DNA of 64,000 nucleotides from an uncultured Prevotellaceae bacterium (GCA_900317835.1 ONIL01000015.1:1-64000), one strand, 5' to 3'. Shown: positions 27,297-37,591, numbered from the stretch's first letter. Notes: generated from the letters alone by a model not told the origin. Numbers and translations are program-made.

Positions 27297-30200
27297 TTAC
27301 TCACGAATCGCCTTATAAATAAGGGTGTTGATGTGGCTGCGCGCGCTGATGCGACCAAAGTTGGGGTTGTTGCGCGTGGGGCTCACACGGTTACTCAAGA
27401 AGATGTAGAACATGTCATTCTTGGGATCGACCCAGAAGCAGGTGCCTGTGAATCCCGTGTGGCCGTAGGTCTCGGGAGTTGCCTCGGGACAGGTGTTGCT
27501 CTCGTTGGGATTACCCACGACGGGTTTGTCGAAGCCCAGGCCGCGATGACTGTTGGGGCTCTTCTGGGTCGTAAAGGTCTCGACAGTAGATGCCTTCAAC
27601 AACCTCACGCCGCCATAGGTGCCCCCGTTCAACCACATCTGGAACAGTTTGGCCAGGTCGTTGGCGTTGCTGAACAAGCCGGCATTGCCCTGTACGCCGC
27701 CCGAGAAAGCAGCCAACTCATCGTGCACGTAGCCATGGATGTGCTGACGGCGCAAGTAGGTATCCTTCTCGGTATAGGCGATTTCGTCGCGTGAATACTT
27801 GCTCAACGGCCTGTAGAGCGTGTGGTAAGCTCCCAGCGGTGCGAAGATGTAGTTGTTCACATAGTAGTTGAGAGGCGAGTGGGTCATGCGCTGTACAGCA
27901 TCGGCCAGCAACGAAAAGTTGCAGCAGCTGTACAGGTACTTCTTCTTGCCCAGCGGAGCATGGTACATGCGGTTCATGATTGAGTCATAAGTCACGCGAC
28001 CGCCCCAGATGCCGTCGGCAATGGCGATATTGAATTTGTCGGTCTTGACGGTCGAGAGGATGTCGGTGCGCAACTTGGCGTCTTTGTGTCCCCAAGCACC
28101 GTTCATGACCTTGATGGGGTGGGTGGCATCCTCGGCTCCGGCAATGAGCACTCCGCTATAGGTGTTGGGATCCATCATCATTTTCCACATGTCGAGCGAT
28201 GCGGGCATACCTGTCTCATGATAAAGCAGGTCGCGGAAGGTGATATCCTCCTTGTCGCCATCGCGAAGGCCAGGAATATACTGGCTGGCCTTGTCATCAA
28301 GACGGAACTTGCCGTCGTCAAAGGCTTTCATCACGCCACTGATGGTGCCAGTAGCCTTGGAGACTGATGCAAGCCCGAACAGCGTGTTGTCATCCACCTT
28401 GATGTTGCTGCTGTAGTCGATAGTGCCGAATGAGCCCTTATAGATGACCTTGCCGTGACGTGCCACAATCACCTGGCAACCGGGGAAGGCATGCTGTTGT
28501 ACACCCAGGCGGCACACAGAGTCGATTTGGGCCGTCAGGCGGTTGTCCAGACCCACCTCGGCAGGAATGGAGTACCCCAGGCGGTTGGCGGCGTAATGGA
28601 TGCCATGACCGGCGTCATAGCGGGTCTTCTTGCCGTCAAAGCTCAATGAAATGGGCAGATTGCCGTTAGCGGCGTTACCGCCAAAGATGGTCTGCGCGGC
28701 ATAGTCCTCGGCCAGCGTCGAGTTCTCGTAGGTGAGCACCACGGCCTTGACGTGCTTGTTGGTGATTGCCTTGCCGAAGTTCTTGATTTCGTAAGGCTTG
28801 CAAGTGAGCACGGCAATGACGTTCTTGCACTTCTTGGCAATGGTCTCGAGAGCAGCACGATTGGCGTCATTGTCACCGCTCACCTCGACGATGATGGTGT
28901 TGAAATGGCCATCGTGAAGTTGTTCAGCGAGTTCGGCGGCACTGCCGGCCTTGGCCAGGTCAAAACGCTTTACCTGGGCATAGTCGGCGCACCTGCGCGT
29001 GAACATGGATGCCGTGCCGTTCTCGTTGCCGATGGTTGCCACGGCGATATGGCGACTCTGCAGGTTGTGGATGGGCAGGATATTGTCGTTATTCTTGATT
29101 ACTGTGATACTGCCGGCGGTGAGCTGGCGCTTGAGCACCTGGGCGTGCTGGGAATTGACGTCGCCAGTCAAGTTGGCTGTGTTCACATGTTGAGGGCTGC
29201 TCAAATTCAGGGCATACTTGTAGCGTAGCATCTTCTTGCAGCGCTCGTCTATTAGGCTCTGGCTGATGGTGCCCTTGTCAACGGCTTGCTTCACGGCCGC
29301 AATCTCGTCGCCGATGTTCTCGGGCATGAGCAACACGTCGTTGCCTGCAAGCAGGGCGTTGACACAGGCCGATCCCTTGAGCATCTGCGTTGCTCCCCTC
29401 ATGTTCAGTGCGTCGGTGAAGATGAGTCCCTCAAAACCCATATCGCCACGCAACAGCGTCGCTACACAGTCGCTTGACAGGCTCGTGGGAGCCTTGCCCC
29501 CCTCGATGGCGGGCACGAGCAGATGTGCCGTCAGGATGCCGCTCAATCCGGCATCGATGAATTTTCTGAAAGGCACGAGTTCACAGGTGTTGATTTCCTG
29601 TAATGTCTTGTTGATGACAGGCAGCGTCTTGTGGGAGTCCTCGCTCGACGACCCATGTCCCGGGAAGTGCTTGCCCACAGCCATCACTCCGCCATCCTCC
29701 AGGCCGCGCGCAAAGGCGATAGCGTGCCTGGCGACCAATTCGGGGCTCTCGCCGAAGGAGCGGTTGCCGATAACGGGATTAAGCGGGTTGTCATTCACAT
29801 CGAGAACCGGTGCGAAGTTCACCTGAATGCCCATGCGGCGGCATTGGCGCGCCACTTCACGACCATATTCATAGAGGAGCATGTCGTCATCGAGCGCACC
29901 CAAGATGAGGTTGCGCTGGAAGTTGGGTACCTCCTTGAGCCTCATGCCCAATCCCCACTCGCCATCGATAGTGATCATCAGGGGCACGCTGGCGAGCGAC
30001 TGTGCCAAGTTGGTGATCTCCACCTGCTCGGCGATGGTGCTTTCCTCATAGATGAGACCGCCCACCAGGTTTTTGGTGACAAGTTGCTTGACCTGTTCGC
30101 GAGTGATGTCATTGCTCCTTGGGGTAACTGCTGCGACGATGAGCTGGCCGATGCGTGCCTCGGGCGACAGCGAGTTGAACACGCTGTCCACCCATTGGTT

Positions 30201-30320
30201 CATGGCCACCTGGTCCACATTGTTGAACAGGTTGGGCAGTTTGGCGTTGCCTCGTGCCGCGGCACACAACGTGAGCGTTACAGCGGCGGTTACCAGTAAG
30301 ATACGTTTGAATTTGGTCAT
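27297..30320 (-). CDS. GH3 beta-N-acetylhexosaminidase fused to a beta-lactamase-type serine hydrolase
   Basis: A 1007-residue exported fusion. After a signal peptide, residues about 40-590 are a GH3 hydrolase of the NagZ type: KHFPGHG at 217-223 with the acid/base Asp-His dyad DSH at 228-230, and the nucleophile D303 in FTDALNM. Residues about 600-1007 are a class C beta-lactamase/DD-peptidase-type domain with SVSK (catalytic Ser and Lys), a Y-x-x-N-like YSCCNF and HTG in place of KTG. The fusion probably trims N-acetylglucosamine and peptide from peptidoglycan fragments in the periplasm (inference). Antibiotic hydrolysis is not implied. Confidence 0.9.
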   Translation of the reverse strand: MTKFKRILLVTAAVTLTLCAAARGNAKLPNLFNNVDQVAMNQWVDSVFNSLSPEARIGQLIVAAVTPRSNDITREQVKQLVTKNLVGGLIYEESTIAEQVEITNLAQSLASVPLMITIDGEWGLGMRLKEVPNFQRNLILGALDDDMLLYEYGREVARQCRRMGIQVNFAPVLDVNDNPLNPVIGNRSFGESPELVARHAIAFARGLEDGGVMAVGKHFPGHGSSSEDSHKTLPVINKTLQEINTCELVPFRKFIDAGLSGILTAHLLVPAIEGGKAPTSLSSDCVATLLRGDMGFEGLIFTDALNMRGATQMLKGSACVNALLAGNDVLLMPENIGDEIAAVKQAVDKGTISQSLIDERCKKMLRYKYALNLSSPQHVNTANLTGDVNSQHAQVLKRQLTAGSITVIKNNDNILPIHNLQSRHIAVATIGNENGTASMFTRRCADYAQVKRFDLAKAGSAAELAEQLHDGHFNTIIVEVSGDNDANRAALETIAKKCKNVIAVLTCKPYEIKNFGKAITNKHVKAVVLTYENSTLAEDYAAQTIFGGNAANGNLPISLSFDGKKTRYDAGHGIHYAANRLGYSIPAEVGLDNRLTAQIDSVCRLGVQQHAFPGCQVIVARHGKVIYKGSFGTIDYSSNIKVDDNTLFGLASVSKATGTISGVMKAFDDGKFRLDDKASQYIPGLRDGDKEDITFRDLLYHETGMPASLDMWKMMMDPNTYSGVLIAGAEDATHPIKVMNGAWGHKDAKLRTDILSTVKTDKFNIAIADGIWGGRVTYDSIMNRMYHAPLGKKKYLYSCCNFSLLADAVQRMTHSPLNYYVNNYIFAPLGAYHTLYRPLSKYSRDEIAYTEKDTYLRRQHIHGYVHDELAAFSGGVQGNAGLFSNANDLAKLFQMWLNGGTYGGVRLLKASTVETFTTQKSPNSHRGLGFDKPVVGNPNESNTCPEATPETYGHTGFTGTCFWVDPKNDMFYIFLSNRVSPTRNNPNFGRISARSHINTLIYKAIRE

Positions 30321-30407
30321 TGTCTCTTCTTTTTTGGGTCGTTTAAACGTCCAATTACGCTAAGTTGACAAATTGATGGCAAATATCCTTCGCGTAATTC
30401 GTAGTTC

Positions 30408-31925
30408 TTATTTTTTCTCGATTCTCACGTCATCCTTGGCGTCGATTTTCTTGCCTTGGGCCTGCAGGCTCTTGACATAGGTGAGGATGTGGTTGCCATA
30501 CTTCTGGGTATCGACAAACAGGCGCTCACACCTTGTCATTGGCGTCATGTAGTCGCCTCCGTTGGCCAGGTAGTCAATGGTGGCGACGATATAGGTCTTT
30601 TTCGGGTCGATTTTCTTGCCTTTGAGCTTGGCACTGGTCATCTCGCCTTTGTCGTTGTAGGTGGCACGCAGTTCCTTGCTGACGGCATCACCACCGCGGC
30701 CACACATCAGCTTGATGCTTTCAATCAGTTCGGTGCCGGGCATCTCGAGCACGACAAAGCGGTTGTCGAACGGGAACATCGAGCTGATGACACCCTCGGT
30801 GACAACACCCTTGGGCATGTCGGTGCGGATGCCGCCCTTGTTCATGATGGCGCAGTCGATATTCTGAATGCCCGAGAGCTCCTTAATGATTTCCATGGTG
30901 GCATCGCTCACCCAGTTCTGTGCGGCAGCGCTGGAATTTTTCATGAATCGTGCACTGGTGCCCACGGGATTGTTCATGATGCTGTCCACACCGTGGCGGT
31001 ATTGGTCAAGCCAAGCATTCATTGCCGTGTAATGGCTAGCGGCCTCGTCCCACGTGTCATCCACATCGATTTGGTGATAGACGATGTCGCCTGTCTCCAG
31101 ATCCAGGTCATAGGTGGAAACCAGCTTGCCGCTCTTGCCGTTCTGGCCGATGGGAATCATCTTGCCGTCGGCATTGGCTATGCGGTCCCAGCCGCCGCCG
31201 GGCTTGATAACGGTGTGGGAGTGGGAACTGATGACCATGTCGATATAGTGGCTGTGACCGATGATGAGCGTGTCGTTGGGTTCACTGGGCTCATAGCTGC
31301 TGTAACCGATGTGTGACACCATGATGGCATAGTTCACATGCTGCACCTCCTTGAGGTAGCGGGCCGTGGCGTCGGCCACATCGGGTGCTGAGTGGTAGCC
31401 CAGGTTCTCACAATTCATGTCGGCAATCAGTCCCGAGGGGTTCACGTTGATGCCAAAGAAGCCGACCCGCTTGTCGCCCACGGCCTTGATCCAATAGGGG
31501 TGGAACAAGCCGTCAAGCGGCGTTGCGCTGAAGTCGTAGTTGGCACTCATCTTCACGGCATCCACGTCGCGGTAGTGTGCCGCCAGCTCCTCCATGCCGT
31601 TGTCAAACTCGTGGTTGCCAAGGATGATCGCGTCATAGCCAAGCGTGTCCATTAGCGCAAATTCCACCTCGCCACGGTATAGCGAGAAGAACAGCGTGCC
31701 CTGAACGGCATCACCGGCATGGATGAGTACCGTGATGTCGTTGGTCGCACGCATGTGGTCATAGATGGCCCTGCGACGTGCCACGCCGCCCTTGCCGTCG
31801 CTGGCAGGGTCGATCTGGCTGTGGGTGTCGTTAACAGCGATAATCATCAGATGCTCGGCGCGCAGCGCGGGAATTACCATCAGAGCGCACAGGCACAAAA
31901 ACATGAAATTGCGTGATTTTGCCAT
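30408..31925 (-). CDS. Bifunctional metallophosphatase/5'-nucleotidase, exported
   Basis: From the ATG at 31925 this is a 505-residue protein starting MAKSRNFMFLCLC, a good signal peptide. Upstream in-frame ATGs exist (31934, 31961, 32051), but a -7 box at 31965-31972 rules out the longest. The N-terminal calcineurin-type domain has NDTHSQ, GDAVQG and GNHEFDNG metal ligands; the C-terminal 5'-nucleotidase domain has NKGGIRTD and NGGDYM. It should release phosphate from nucleotides or UDP-sugars in the periplasm. The GH3 fusion gene lies 87 bases downstream. Confidence 0.88.
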   Translation of the reverse strand: MAKSRNFMFLCLCALMVIPALRAEHLMIIAVNDTHSQIDPASDGKGGVARRRAIYDHMRATNDITVLIHAGDAVQGTLFFSLYRGEVEFALMDTLGYDAIILGNHEFDNGMEELAAHYRDVDAVKMSANYDFSATPLDGLFHPYWIKAVGDKRVGFFGINVNPSGLIADMNCENLGYHSAPDVADATARYLKEVQHVNYAIMVSHIGYSSYEPSEPNDTLIIGHSHYIDMVISSHSHTVIKPGGGWDRIANADGKMIPIGQNGKSGKLVSTYDLDLETGDIVYHQIDVDDTWDEAASHYTAMNAWLDQYRHGVDSIMNNPVGTSARFMKNSSAAAQNWVSDATMEIIKELSGIQNIDCAIMNKGGIRTDMPKGVVTEGVISSMFPFDNRFVVLEMPGTELIESIKLMCGRGGDAVSKELRATYNDKGEMTSAKLKGKKIDPKKTYIVATIDYLANGGDYMTPMTRCERLFVDTQKYGNHILTYVKSLQAQGKKIDAKDDVRIEKK

Positions 31926-31964
31926 AATTGTCATATCGGTTTTTGAAGTGTTTCTTTTCATCGA

Positions 31965-31972
31965 CAAAGTTA
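31965..31972 (-). promoter_or_regulatory. -7 promoter box for the 5'-nucleotidase gene
   Basis: The minus strand reads TAACTTTG, about 40 bases before the chosen ATG at 31925. It excludes the ATG at 32051. Confidence 0.5.
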
Positions 31973-32058
31973 CAACAAACTTTTTACTTTTCGTGGTTAG
32001 GATGAGCCAAAAATTCCCACTTTGCTCTTGTTGATCATGCCACCCCCTCACACGACAA

Positions 32059-32091
32059 CAGCCGCACCAGGATCAATTCCTGATGCGGCTG
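32059..32091 (-). terminator. Terminator after the large starch-binding-like gene
   Basis: CAGCCGCACCAGGA and TCCTGATGCGGCTG form a 14-bp stem with one mismatch and a 5-base loop. The following T run on the minus strand is weak. Confidence 0.6.
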
Positions 32092-32126
32092 CATGATTGC
32101 TAGTTGTGATTACAGGCGGGCCTGCG

Positions 32127-35100
32127 TTAGCGCATGAGCACCTTGCTGGAGCTGCGGCTGCCGTCGCTGTAGGTCGTCACGATGATGTTCAGACCGCTGA
32201 ACGGCTTGTCGCTCTCTACACCCATCAGGTTGTAGTAGCGCTTGCTCACCTCGGTGCGTGCGGCCTTCACCTCGTTAACGGTCGTCACATTACCCAGGTC
32301 ATTGCCGTTAGAATCCTCGCTGCTGCCCTTCAACGGGAAGACGATGAACTTGCTGTTCGCCAAGCTTTCAGGTTTATAGGGAGCTACAGCCAGATCGGCC
32401 CAAGTGCTGTTGGAACGGCGCGGGGCATTCGATACATGGTCGGGATAGTCGGGATCGTTACCATCATTATAGCCATTGCCCTTATAGACACCAGGCATGT
32501 ATTCCACATCGGTCAATTTCTCGCCGTGAGCATAACGGATGATAGCCATGATCTTGTAGGCCTGGCCTGGCTTGAAGATGCGGTACCAGGGTTCTTGCTC
32601 GCGACCTTGTTGAGCATTGGGATCACTGGGATCGAAGGGGATTTCCATGTCTTCGAACAATGACCAATTGACCTTGAATGCAGCATACTGCATGTAGCCG
32701 TTGCTGAAGGGACCATAAGTCGTTCCCCAAGCGCCATTCGGGTCGTTAGGGTTAGTACCGTCCCACAATTGACCTTTGCGGTTCCAGTTCATGGGCACAT
32801 AGAATGCGCCGGGATCATCAGGTTCTGAAATGCATCCCTCAGTACCGATATTGTGATTGGGATCGTCGTGAACGAATACAGCCCATGTGATGTAGGCCAC
32901 CTCCTGAGGCTTGGGTGCCACATAGAACATCTTGTACAATGTGGACTTATCCACAATAGTGGTGTCTATGATCTGGTTGCCCTGCTGGTCGTAACCCATG
33001 ATGGGCTCAGCCTTATAAACGCCGTTATAGGTGCCGGGGTTCCAGTCTTGATGAACGTAGCTGAACACTACCGTGTCATTGAAGTGAGGCGTGATGTAAA
33101 CGTTCTTCTCGTAATCGTACTCAGCACCGGGCCTTGCGATATTGGTGATGTGCATCTGAGGATTGACATTGTTCACAATATTACCCGACATGGTGCGGCC
33201 AGGAATGATGCGGCCAACGTACTGATCAAGGTAATGTTCCTCCTTATAGGGATCCAAGATGTCATTCTCGATATCCTCAAAGGTCATCGTGTCGAAGTCT
33301 CCACTCTGGTTCACGTCACCATTGCTCTTGGCATTGGCGTTGTCAAAGTTGGGCGAGATCACAATCTTAACCCAGTTACTCTGGTCATAGTCGGTGCGCT
33401 TGAGCTGGATCTGTGAGCCACCGGGATAGGTTGCGGTCTTTGTGTGGGCACAAACGCCATAAACGTAGTCGGTAGTGCCATCGGGCATTCTCGACTTGGC
33501 GGCATAATTGTCCATATCCTTGGCATACAGAGCACCATGAACCTCGACGGTCTCAAGCAACTCTCCTGATTGGTCATAAACCGGGATCTGTGTCACGGCA
33601 TTCTTGTCATAGTAAACGCCCACAAGGTCGTCTTCAACAGTGTATTTGGGACCATTGACAACGCCACTGTTGATGATGGCGCTGAGCGAGTTGCCCAAGT
33701 AGATCAATCCCAGGTAGTCATAGCAGGCGCCATTGCTGAATACAAGGTCACCCGTCTGCTGGCGGACATTGTCACCGGCTTCGCCTTCACTGCCGCCACC
33801 CAAGCCGTTGTCAAAGATGACATTGGTGGGAATCATGTTGTGGTCAAAGTCCTCGATCAAGCCGAAGTCGTAGCACCATACCTCGTAACCATCCTCGTCA
33901 TAGCCCACGAACGTGCACTTCGATCCAGGATAGGGCCTGGTGAACTCGACAACATTGTCGCCCACTTCATACCAAGCGTAGCAGTAAACCGAGTCCCAAC
34001 CAGTGGTGTTGGTGTAGTAAACATAGTAGTGGTCCTCGAGCATGGTCTCGCAATCGCTCACGCCACTCGAACTCACTTGATAGTAGTTGCGGGTCACCTC
34101 AAGCAAGCTGTCGCAGTGCTGTGCGTTGGGCTGGCGGTTGGTGGTGGCATCCTCGTCAATCCAGGTGAGCCAGATTTCACCCGAACGACGCATGATAATC
34201 TGTGACTTGAGGTCATTAGCATTGTTCTTGCGGATGAAATAGAACTCACAGATCGAGTTGCTGACGCTCCATGCATACCACTCCTTGCCATCGACGGTGG
34301 TGGTGTCATTCATGTCATTGAGGTAGCCGTTGCCCACATAATTCTGGCCATCGATCATTACCTCGCCTTCGTAGGTGTAGTTGGTGGGACCATCTTGAGC
34401 GACCTCATAGGTGCGGCCTTCCTGGTTCTTGAGGTTGAGCTTGTTCCAGGAATAGATACCACCACGCTTGCCATCCAGCGTCTGGCCCTGATAGGTGCCG
34501 CCAGCGGGGTCAAGCTCTACATTCGAAGTCTTCTGGAGATAGATCTTGGTCTGCGTCTTCGTGCCGCCATCGGCAGTGCGACGCAGCGTCACGGTTTTCT
34601 TCTCGAGGTTCACGACAACAACATACTTGCCGGTAGTACCCACAAAGTGATAGTTGTTGGAGTTGTTCTGATTCAACGTCTGGGCGTAATTCACCATGAA
34701 GTCATTGATTTCATAGCCATCATTATTAGCACCCCATGTCACTCCGTTGTTCAGGTCGTTGGTGAACAGGAAGTAGTCACCCTGGTTGAGCGTGATGGTT
34801 GTCTGATAGACGATACCGTCAACAGTGGTCAACATTTGGCTGTTGTCCTGCCAGTTCCAGTTGACGCCGTAGCCGATGTAGAGCTCAGGATTGCTGCGTG
34901 ATACCCTCACCTTGTGGTTCGTGGGATCCACCTCGATGGTATAGGCGCCCTGCTGGTCAACAAACCAGTTGTGGTTCTCGCCCACAGTGCTGTAGGGTAC
35001 ATAACTCATCCACTCGCCGATGAACTCCTCGGTGATAGCCCAGTTGCTCTCGCCGTTGGAACTCAAACGGTGTGCATTGACGGTGTCCCAGTCATCGTTG

Positions 35101-37556
35101 TCAGCGCCAATCTTGGTAGTGAAGGCGAAGTTACTCATGGCAGTGAGTACAACATTATCCAGCGTGTAGATGCCAGTTGTCTCGTTATAACTCATCTTGA
35201 TACCCGCATTGGATGCCCATTGCTGTGTGTTGGCATAACCAATGAGGTACATGTCGGGACGGCTGTCGGCCTCGTCATTGGGACCGTCCACTGTGTTGCC
35301 GCCACCGTAAGTGAAATAGCTAGTGCCAGGTTCAGCGGTCAGGTTGGCGGTTTGGGTGCTGCTGCTGCCGTTCTCGTTGAAGATCACGCCTATGGTTGTG
35401 TCATAGGAAGTGTAGGTCACGTGGTAGTAGGTGAAGCCGTTGATGACCTGAGAAGTCAGGCTCGACAGCGAGGTGCCGCCCGTGCTTCCCTCCCAAGCAT
35501 CCGAAAGAGTGCCGTTGGAGTCCCAAGCATACAGGTACACGTTGCCGATAGGCTCGGTGCCATCGTAGCGCACGTAGATGTCGTAAGTATAGATCGGGTC
35601 GGCCTGAATCAGCGTTGCCACAGCATTCACGTTGGTGCCGTCGAAGGTGAACACTACATTGTAGGTGCCATTGGCATCAATCTGGAACGAGGCGTTATCG
35701 TCAGCGGGATACCATGAACCGTTGGTGCCGGTAACCTTGTAGTCATAAGTGCCGGCGGCAAGATGGATGTTGTTTACGGTCCAGGTATAGGTGCCGTTAT
35801 CCTCGGTCATGTGCGTCTCGCTGCCGATGCTCCAGCCGTTGGGGAAGATACTGGTGTTCTCACCCACAACGTAGAAGTCGGGCACATCGGGTTGAGTCAT
35901 CGGGCCAGTGACGTTGCTGCCTCCACCGTAGGTGAAGTAGTTATTGCCAGGCAATGCAGTCAGATCGGCGGTTTTGGTATCACCGCTACCGTTCTCATTG
36001 AAGATTACGCCTATGGTCGTGCTATAGGAAGTGTAGGTCACATGGTAGTAGGTGAAACCGTTGACTTCCTGCGTGGTCAGGTTCGACAGTGCGGTGCCAC
36101 CAGTGCTGCCGTCCCAAGCGTCCGACAGATTACCGACGGCATCCCATGCGTAGATGAATACGTTGCTCACATTCTCTTCGCCCGTGTAGCGCACGTAGAT
36201 GTCGTAGGTGTAGGTCGGGTCGGCCTGAACCAGTGTGGGCACGGCGTTCACGTTGGTGCCGTCAAAGGTGAACACTACATTGTAGGTGCCATTATCAGCC
36301 ACGCTGAACGTGGCGTTATTGCCGCTGGGGTGCCAGGAGTTGTCACTGCCCAGAACCTTGTACTCATAGTTGGTGCCTGCTACCAAATGGACGTTGTTTG
36401 CGGTCCAGGTATAGGTGCCGTTGTTGTCAATCATCAGGTTCTCGGTGCCAGTGCTCCAGCCGTTCGGGAAGAGGTTGGTGTCCTCACCCACGACGTAGTA
36501 GTCGACAGGAGCGGTGGGAGCTGTACCTACAACCTTGAATCTAGGGGTATTGGCATCAAAGGTTATGGTCACTTGACCGGGATCCACCGTAATGTAATAG
36601 CTGCTACTACCTTTCTGTGTAGTGACCCAGGTTCCATCCACGTTCACTTCCACATTGCCGCTGTTGGGAGCATAACGGTGATTGGCGTTGAAGTCATCCC
36701 AGCTGCCGCCGGCTCCGTCGGCGAAGGCGAAGTAGTAAGTGCCTGCTGTAGTGACATTATAGCTGTAAGTATAGACATCATTATTTTCATCATAGGTCAT
36801 GGCGGTGGTAGGAGTGAAACTCCATCCACTAGGCACCAGACCACCGTCACCTGTGATATAATAGTTAGGGGTGACAGGAGTGACTGATTTCTCGGTCACA
36901 TTGACGTTGACGTCCTTGGTAATCACATTAAACGAGAATACCACATCGGCAACGCCTGTGAAGTTGATTGAATAATTGTAGTTTGAGCCTGGCCAAGCGT
37001 TGGTCCAGGCATGGTCCTGAACGACTTTAAACTGGTAGGGACCTTGCGTGACGTTCACATCGGTGAACGACAGCGTGTAGTTCACTCCGTCGTTTGTGGT
37101 CATGTCATTGTTGGCATCGGTCTGACCCCAACTGGAGCCTAACAATTCGGTCTGGCTGCCTGCAACGGTCAGCGTCTTGAACGGGCCGAACACCGAAACG
37201 GCATTGCCGCTCGTGTTGAAGATGTACACGATGCTTTGCGTGCCAGATGAACTAACGCTGTAATTATAGTTGTTACTTGGGTAGGCGGTGCCCCATGAGT
37301 GATTTAGGGCAACCTTGAACTGATAGCTTCCCGAATTGACGTTAGCGGTCTTGTTCAGGTAGTAGTAGGTCGTGCTACCCATGCGCACCATGTCATTGCT
37401 GGTGTTGCTCGGATCCCATTCGGTGCCGAGTACTGCGGCAGGAGTGCCGGCCACAGTGTAGGTCTGAGCATGCAACTGCGGCACGGTCGCAGCCAGACAT
37501 AACATCAAGGCCAATAGCCTCCATGTTGTTTTGGTTAGAAATTTTACCTTTTTCAT
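32127..37556 (-). CDS. Giant secreted multimodular starch-binding-like protein with T9SS-like tail
   Basis: An 1809-residue protein with a signal peptide (about 1-30). Residues about 30-220 hold two X25/pullulanase-like beta modules (GSYQFKVALNHSW, GPYQFKVVQDHAW). Then a PUD-like module and two near-identical 200-residue units follow, each an X25/SusE-like domain plus a CBM26-like domain (IYAWD, GVIFNENGS). A further CBM26-like segment lies near residue 1200. I see no catalytic motif for any glycosidase. The last 50 residues (NLMGVESDKPFSG and a basic end) resemble a type IX secretion sorting tail. It is probably a surface or released starch adhesin; module names are from pattern memory, not a search. 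Confidence 0.75.
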   Translation of the reverse strand: MKKVKFLTKTTWRLLALMLCLAATVPQLHAQTYTVAGTPAAVLGTEWDPSNTSNDMVRMGSTTYYYLNKTANVNSGSYQFKVALNHSWGTAYPSNNYNYSVSSSGTQSIVYIFNTSGNAVSVFGPFKTLTVAGSQTELLGSSWGQTDANNDMTTNDGVNYTLSFTDVNVTQGPYQFKVVQDHAWTNAWPGSNYNYSINFTGVADVVFSFNVITKDVNVNVTEKSVTPVTPNYYITGDGGLVPSGWSFTPTTAMTYDENNDVYTYSYNVTTAGTYYFAFADGAGGSWDDFNANHRYAPNSGNVEVNVDGTWVTTQKGSSSYYITVDPGQVTITFDANTPRFKVVGTAPTAPVDYYVVGEDTNLFPNGWSTGTENLMIDNNGTYTWTANNVHLVAGTNYEYKVLGSDNSWHPSGNNATFSVADNGTYNVVFTFDGTNVNAVPTLVQADPTYTYDIYVRYTGEENVSNVFIYAWDAVGNLSDAWDGSTGGTALSNLTTQEVNGFTYYHVTYTSYSTTIGVIFNENGSGDTKTADLTALPGNNYFTYGGGSNVTGPMTQPDVPDFYVVGENTSIFPNGWSIGSETHMTEDNGTYTWTVNNIHLAAGTYDYKVTGTNGSWYPADDNASFQIDANGTYNVVFTFDGTNVNAVATLIQADPIYTYDIYVRYDGTEPIGNVYLYAWDSNGTLSDAWEGSTGGTSLSSLTSQVINGFTYYHVTYTSYDTTIGVIFNENGSSSTQTANLTAEPGTSYFTYGGGNTVDGPNDEADSRPDMYLIGYANTQQWASNAGIKMSYNETTGIYTLDNVVLTAMSNFAFTTKIGADNDDWDTVNAHRLSSNGESNWAITEEFIGEWMSYVPYSTVGENHNWFVDQQGAYTIEVDPTNHKVRVSRSNPELYIGYGVNWNWQDNSQMLTTVDGIVYQTTITLNQGDYFLFTNDLNNGVTWGANNDGYEINDFMVNYAQTLNQNNSNNYHFVGTTGKYVVVVNLEKKTVTLRRTADGGTKTQTKIYLQKTSNVELDPAGGTYQGQTLDGKRGGIYSWNKLNLKNQEGRTYEVAQDGPTNYTYEGEVMIDGQNYVGNGYLNDMNDTTTVDGKEWYAWSVSNSICEFYFIRKNNANDLKSQIIMRRSGEIWLTWIDEDATTNRQPNAQHCDSLLEVTRNYYQVSSSGVSDCETMLEDHYYVYYTNTTGWDSVYCYAWYEVGDNVVEFTRPYPGSKCTFVGYDEDGYEVWCYDFGLIEDFDHNMIPTNVIFDNGLGGGSEGEAGDNVRQQTGDLVFSNGACYDYLGLIYLGNSLSAIINSGVVNGPKYTVEDDLVGVYYDKNAVTQIPVYDQSGELLETVEVHGALYAKDMDNYAAKSRMPDGTTDYVYGVCAHTKTATYPGGSQIQLKRTDYDQSNWVKIVISPNFDNANAKSNGDVNQSGDFDTMTFEDIENDILDPYKEEHYLDQYVGRIIPGRTMSGNIVNNVNPQMHITNIARPGAEYDYEKNVYITPHFNDTVVFSYVHQDWNPGTYNGVYKAEPIMGYDQQGNQIIDTTIVDKSTLYKMFYVAPKPQEVAYITWAVFVHDDPNHNIGTEGCISEPDDPGAFYVPMNWNRKGQLWDGTNPNDPNGAWGTTYGPFSNGYMQYAAFKVNWSLFEDMEIPFDPSDPNAQQGREQEPWYRIFKPGQAYKIMAIIRYAHGEKLTDVEYMPGVYKGNGYNDGNDPDYPDHVSNAPRRSNSTWADLAVAPYKPESLANSKFIVFPLKGSSEDSNGNDLGNVTTVNEVKAARTEVSKRYYNLMGVESDKPFSGLNIIVTTYSDGSRSSSKVLMR
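35280..36500 (-). repeat. Two tandem ~600-bp units inside the giant gene
   Basis: Copy A is about 35900-36500, copy B about 35280-35877. Both encode YVVGE...FPNGWS, then NGTYNVVFTFDGTNVNAV, then YDIYVRY and GVIFNENGS, in the same order and period. The protein copies are mostly identical, pointing to recent duplication. Confidence 0.8.
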
Positions 37557-37591
37557 CTGTAATTAAGTGATTAAAAATATGTTAATTCGTT

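Noticed and set aside
27297-30320. Beta-lactamase resistance gene
   Set aside because: The serine-hydrolase half is fused to a GH3 enzyme and has HTG instead of KTG; a cell-wall role is more likely.
30353-30399. AATTACGC...GCGTAATT inverted repeat between the nucleotidase and GH3 genes
   Set aside because: Arms of 8 bp with a 31-base loop and no T run; too weak to call a terminator or operator.
35763-36887. 374-residue and other long plus-strand frames opposite the giant gene
   Set aside because: Antisense of repeat-coding DNA; the duplicated segments simply give duplicated shadow peptides.
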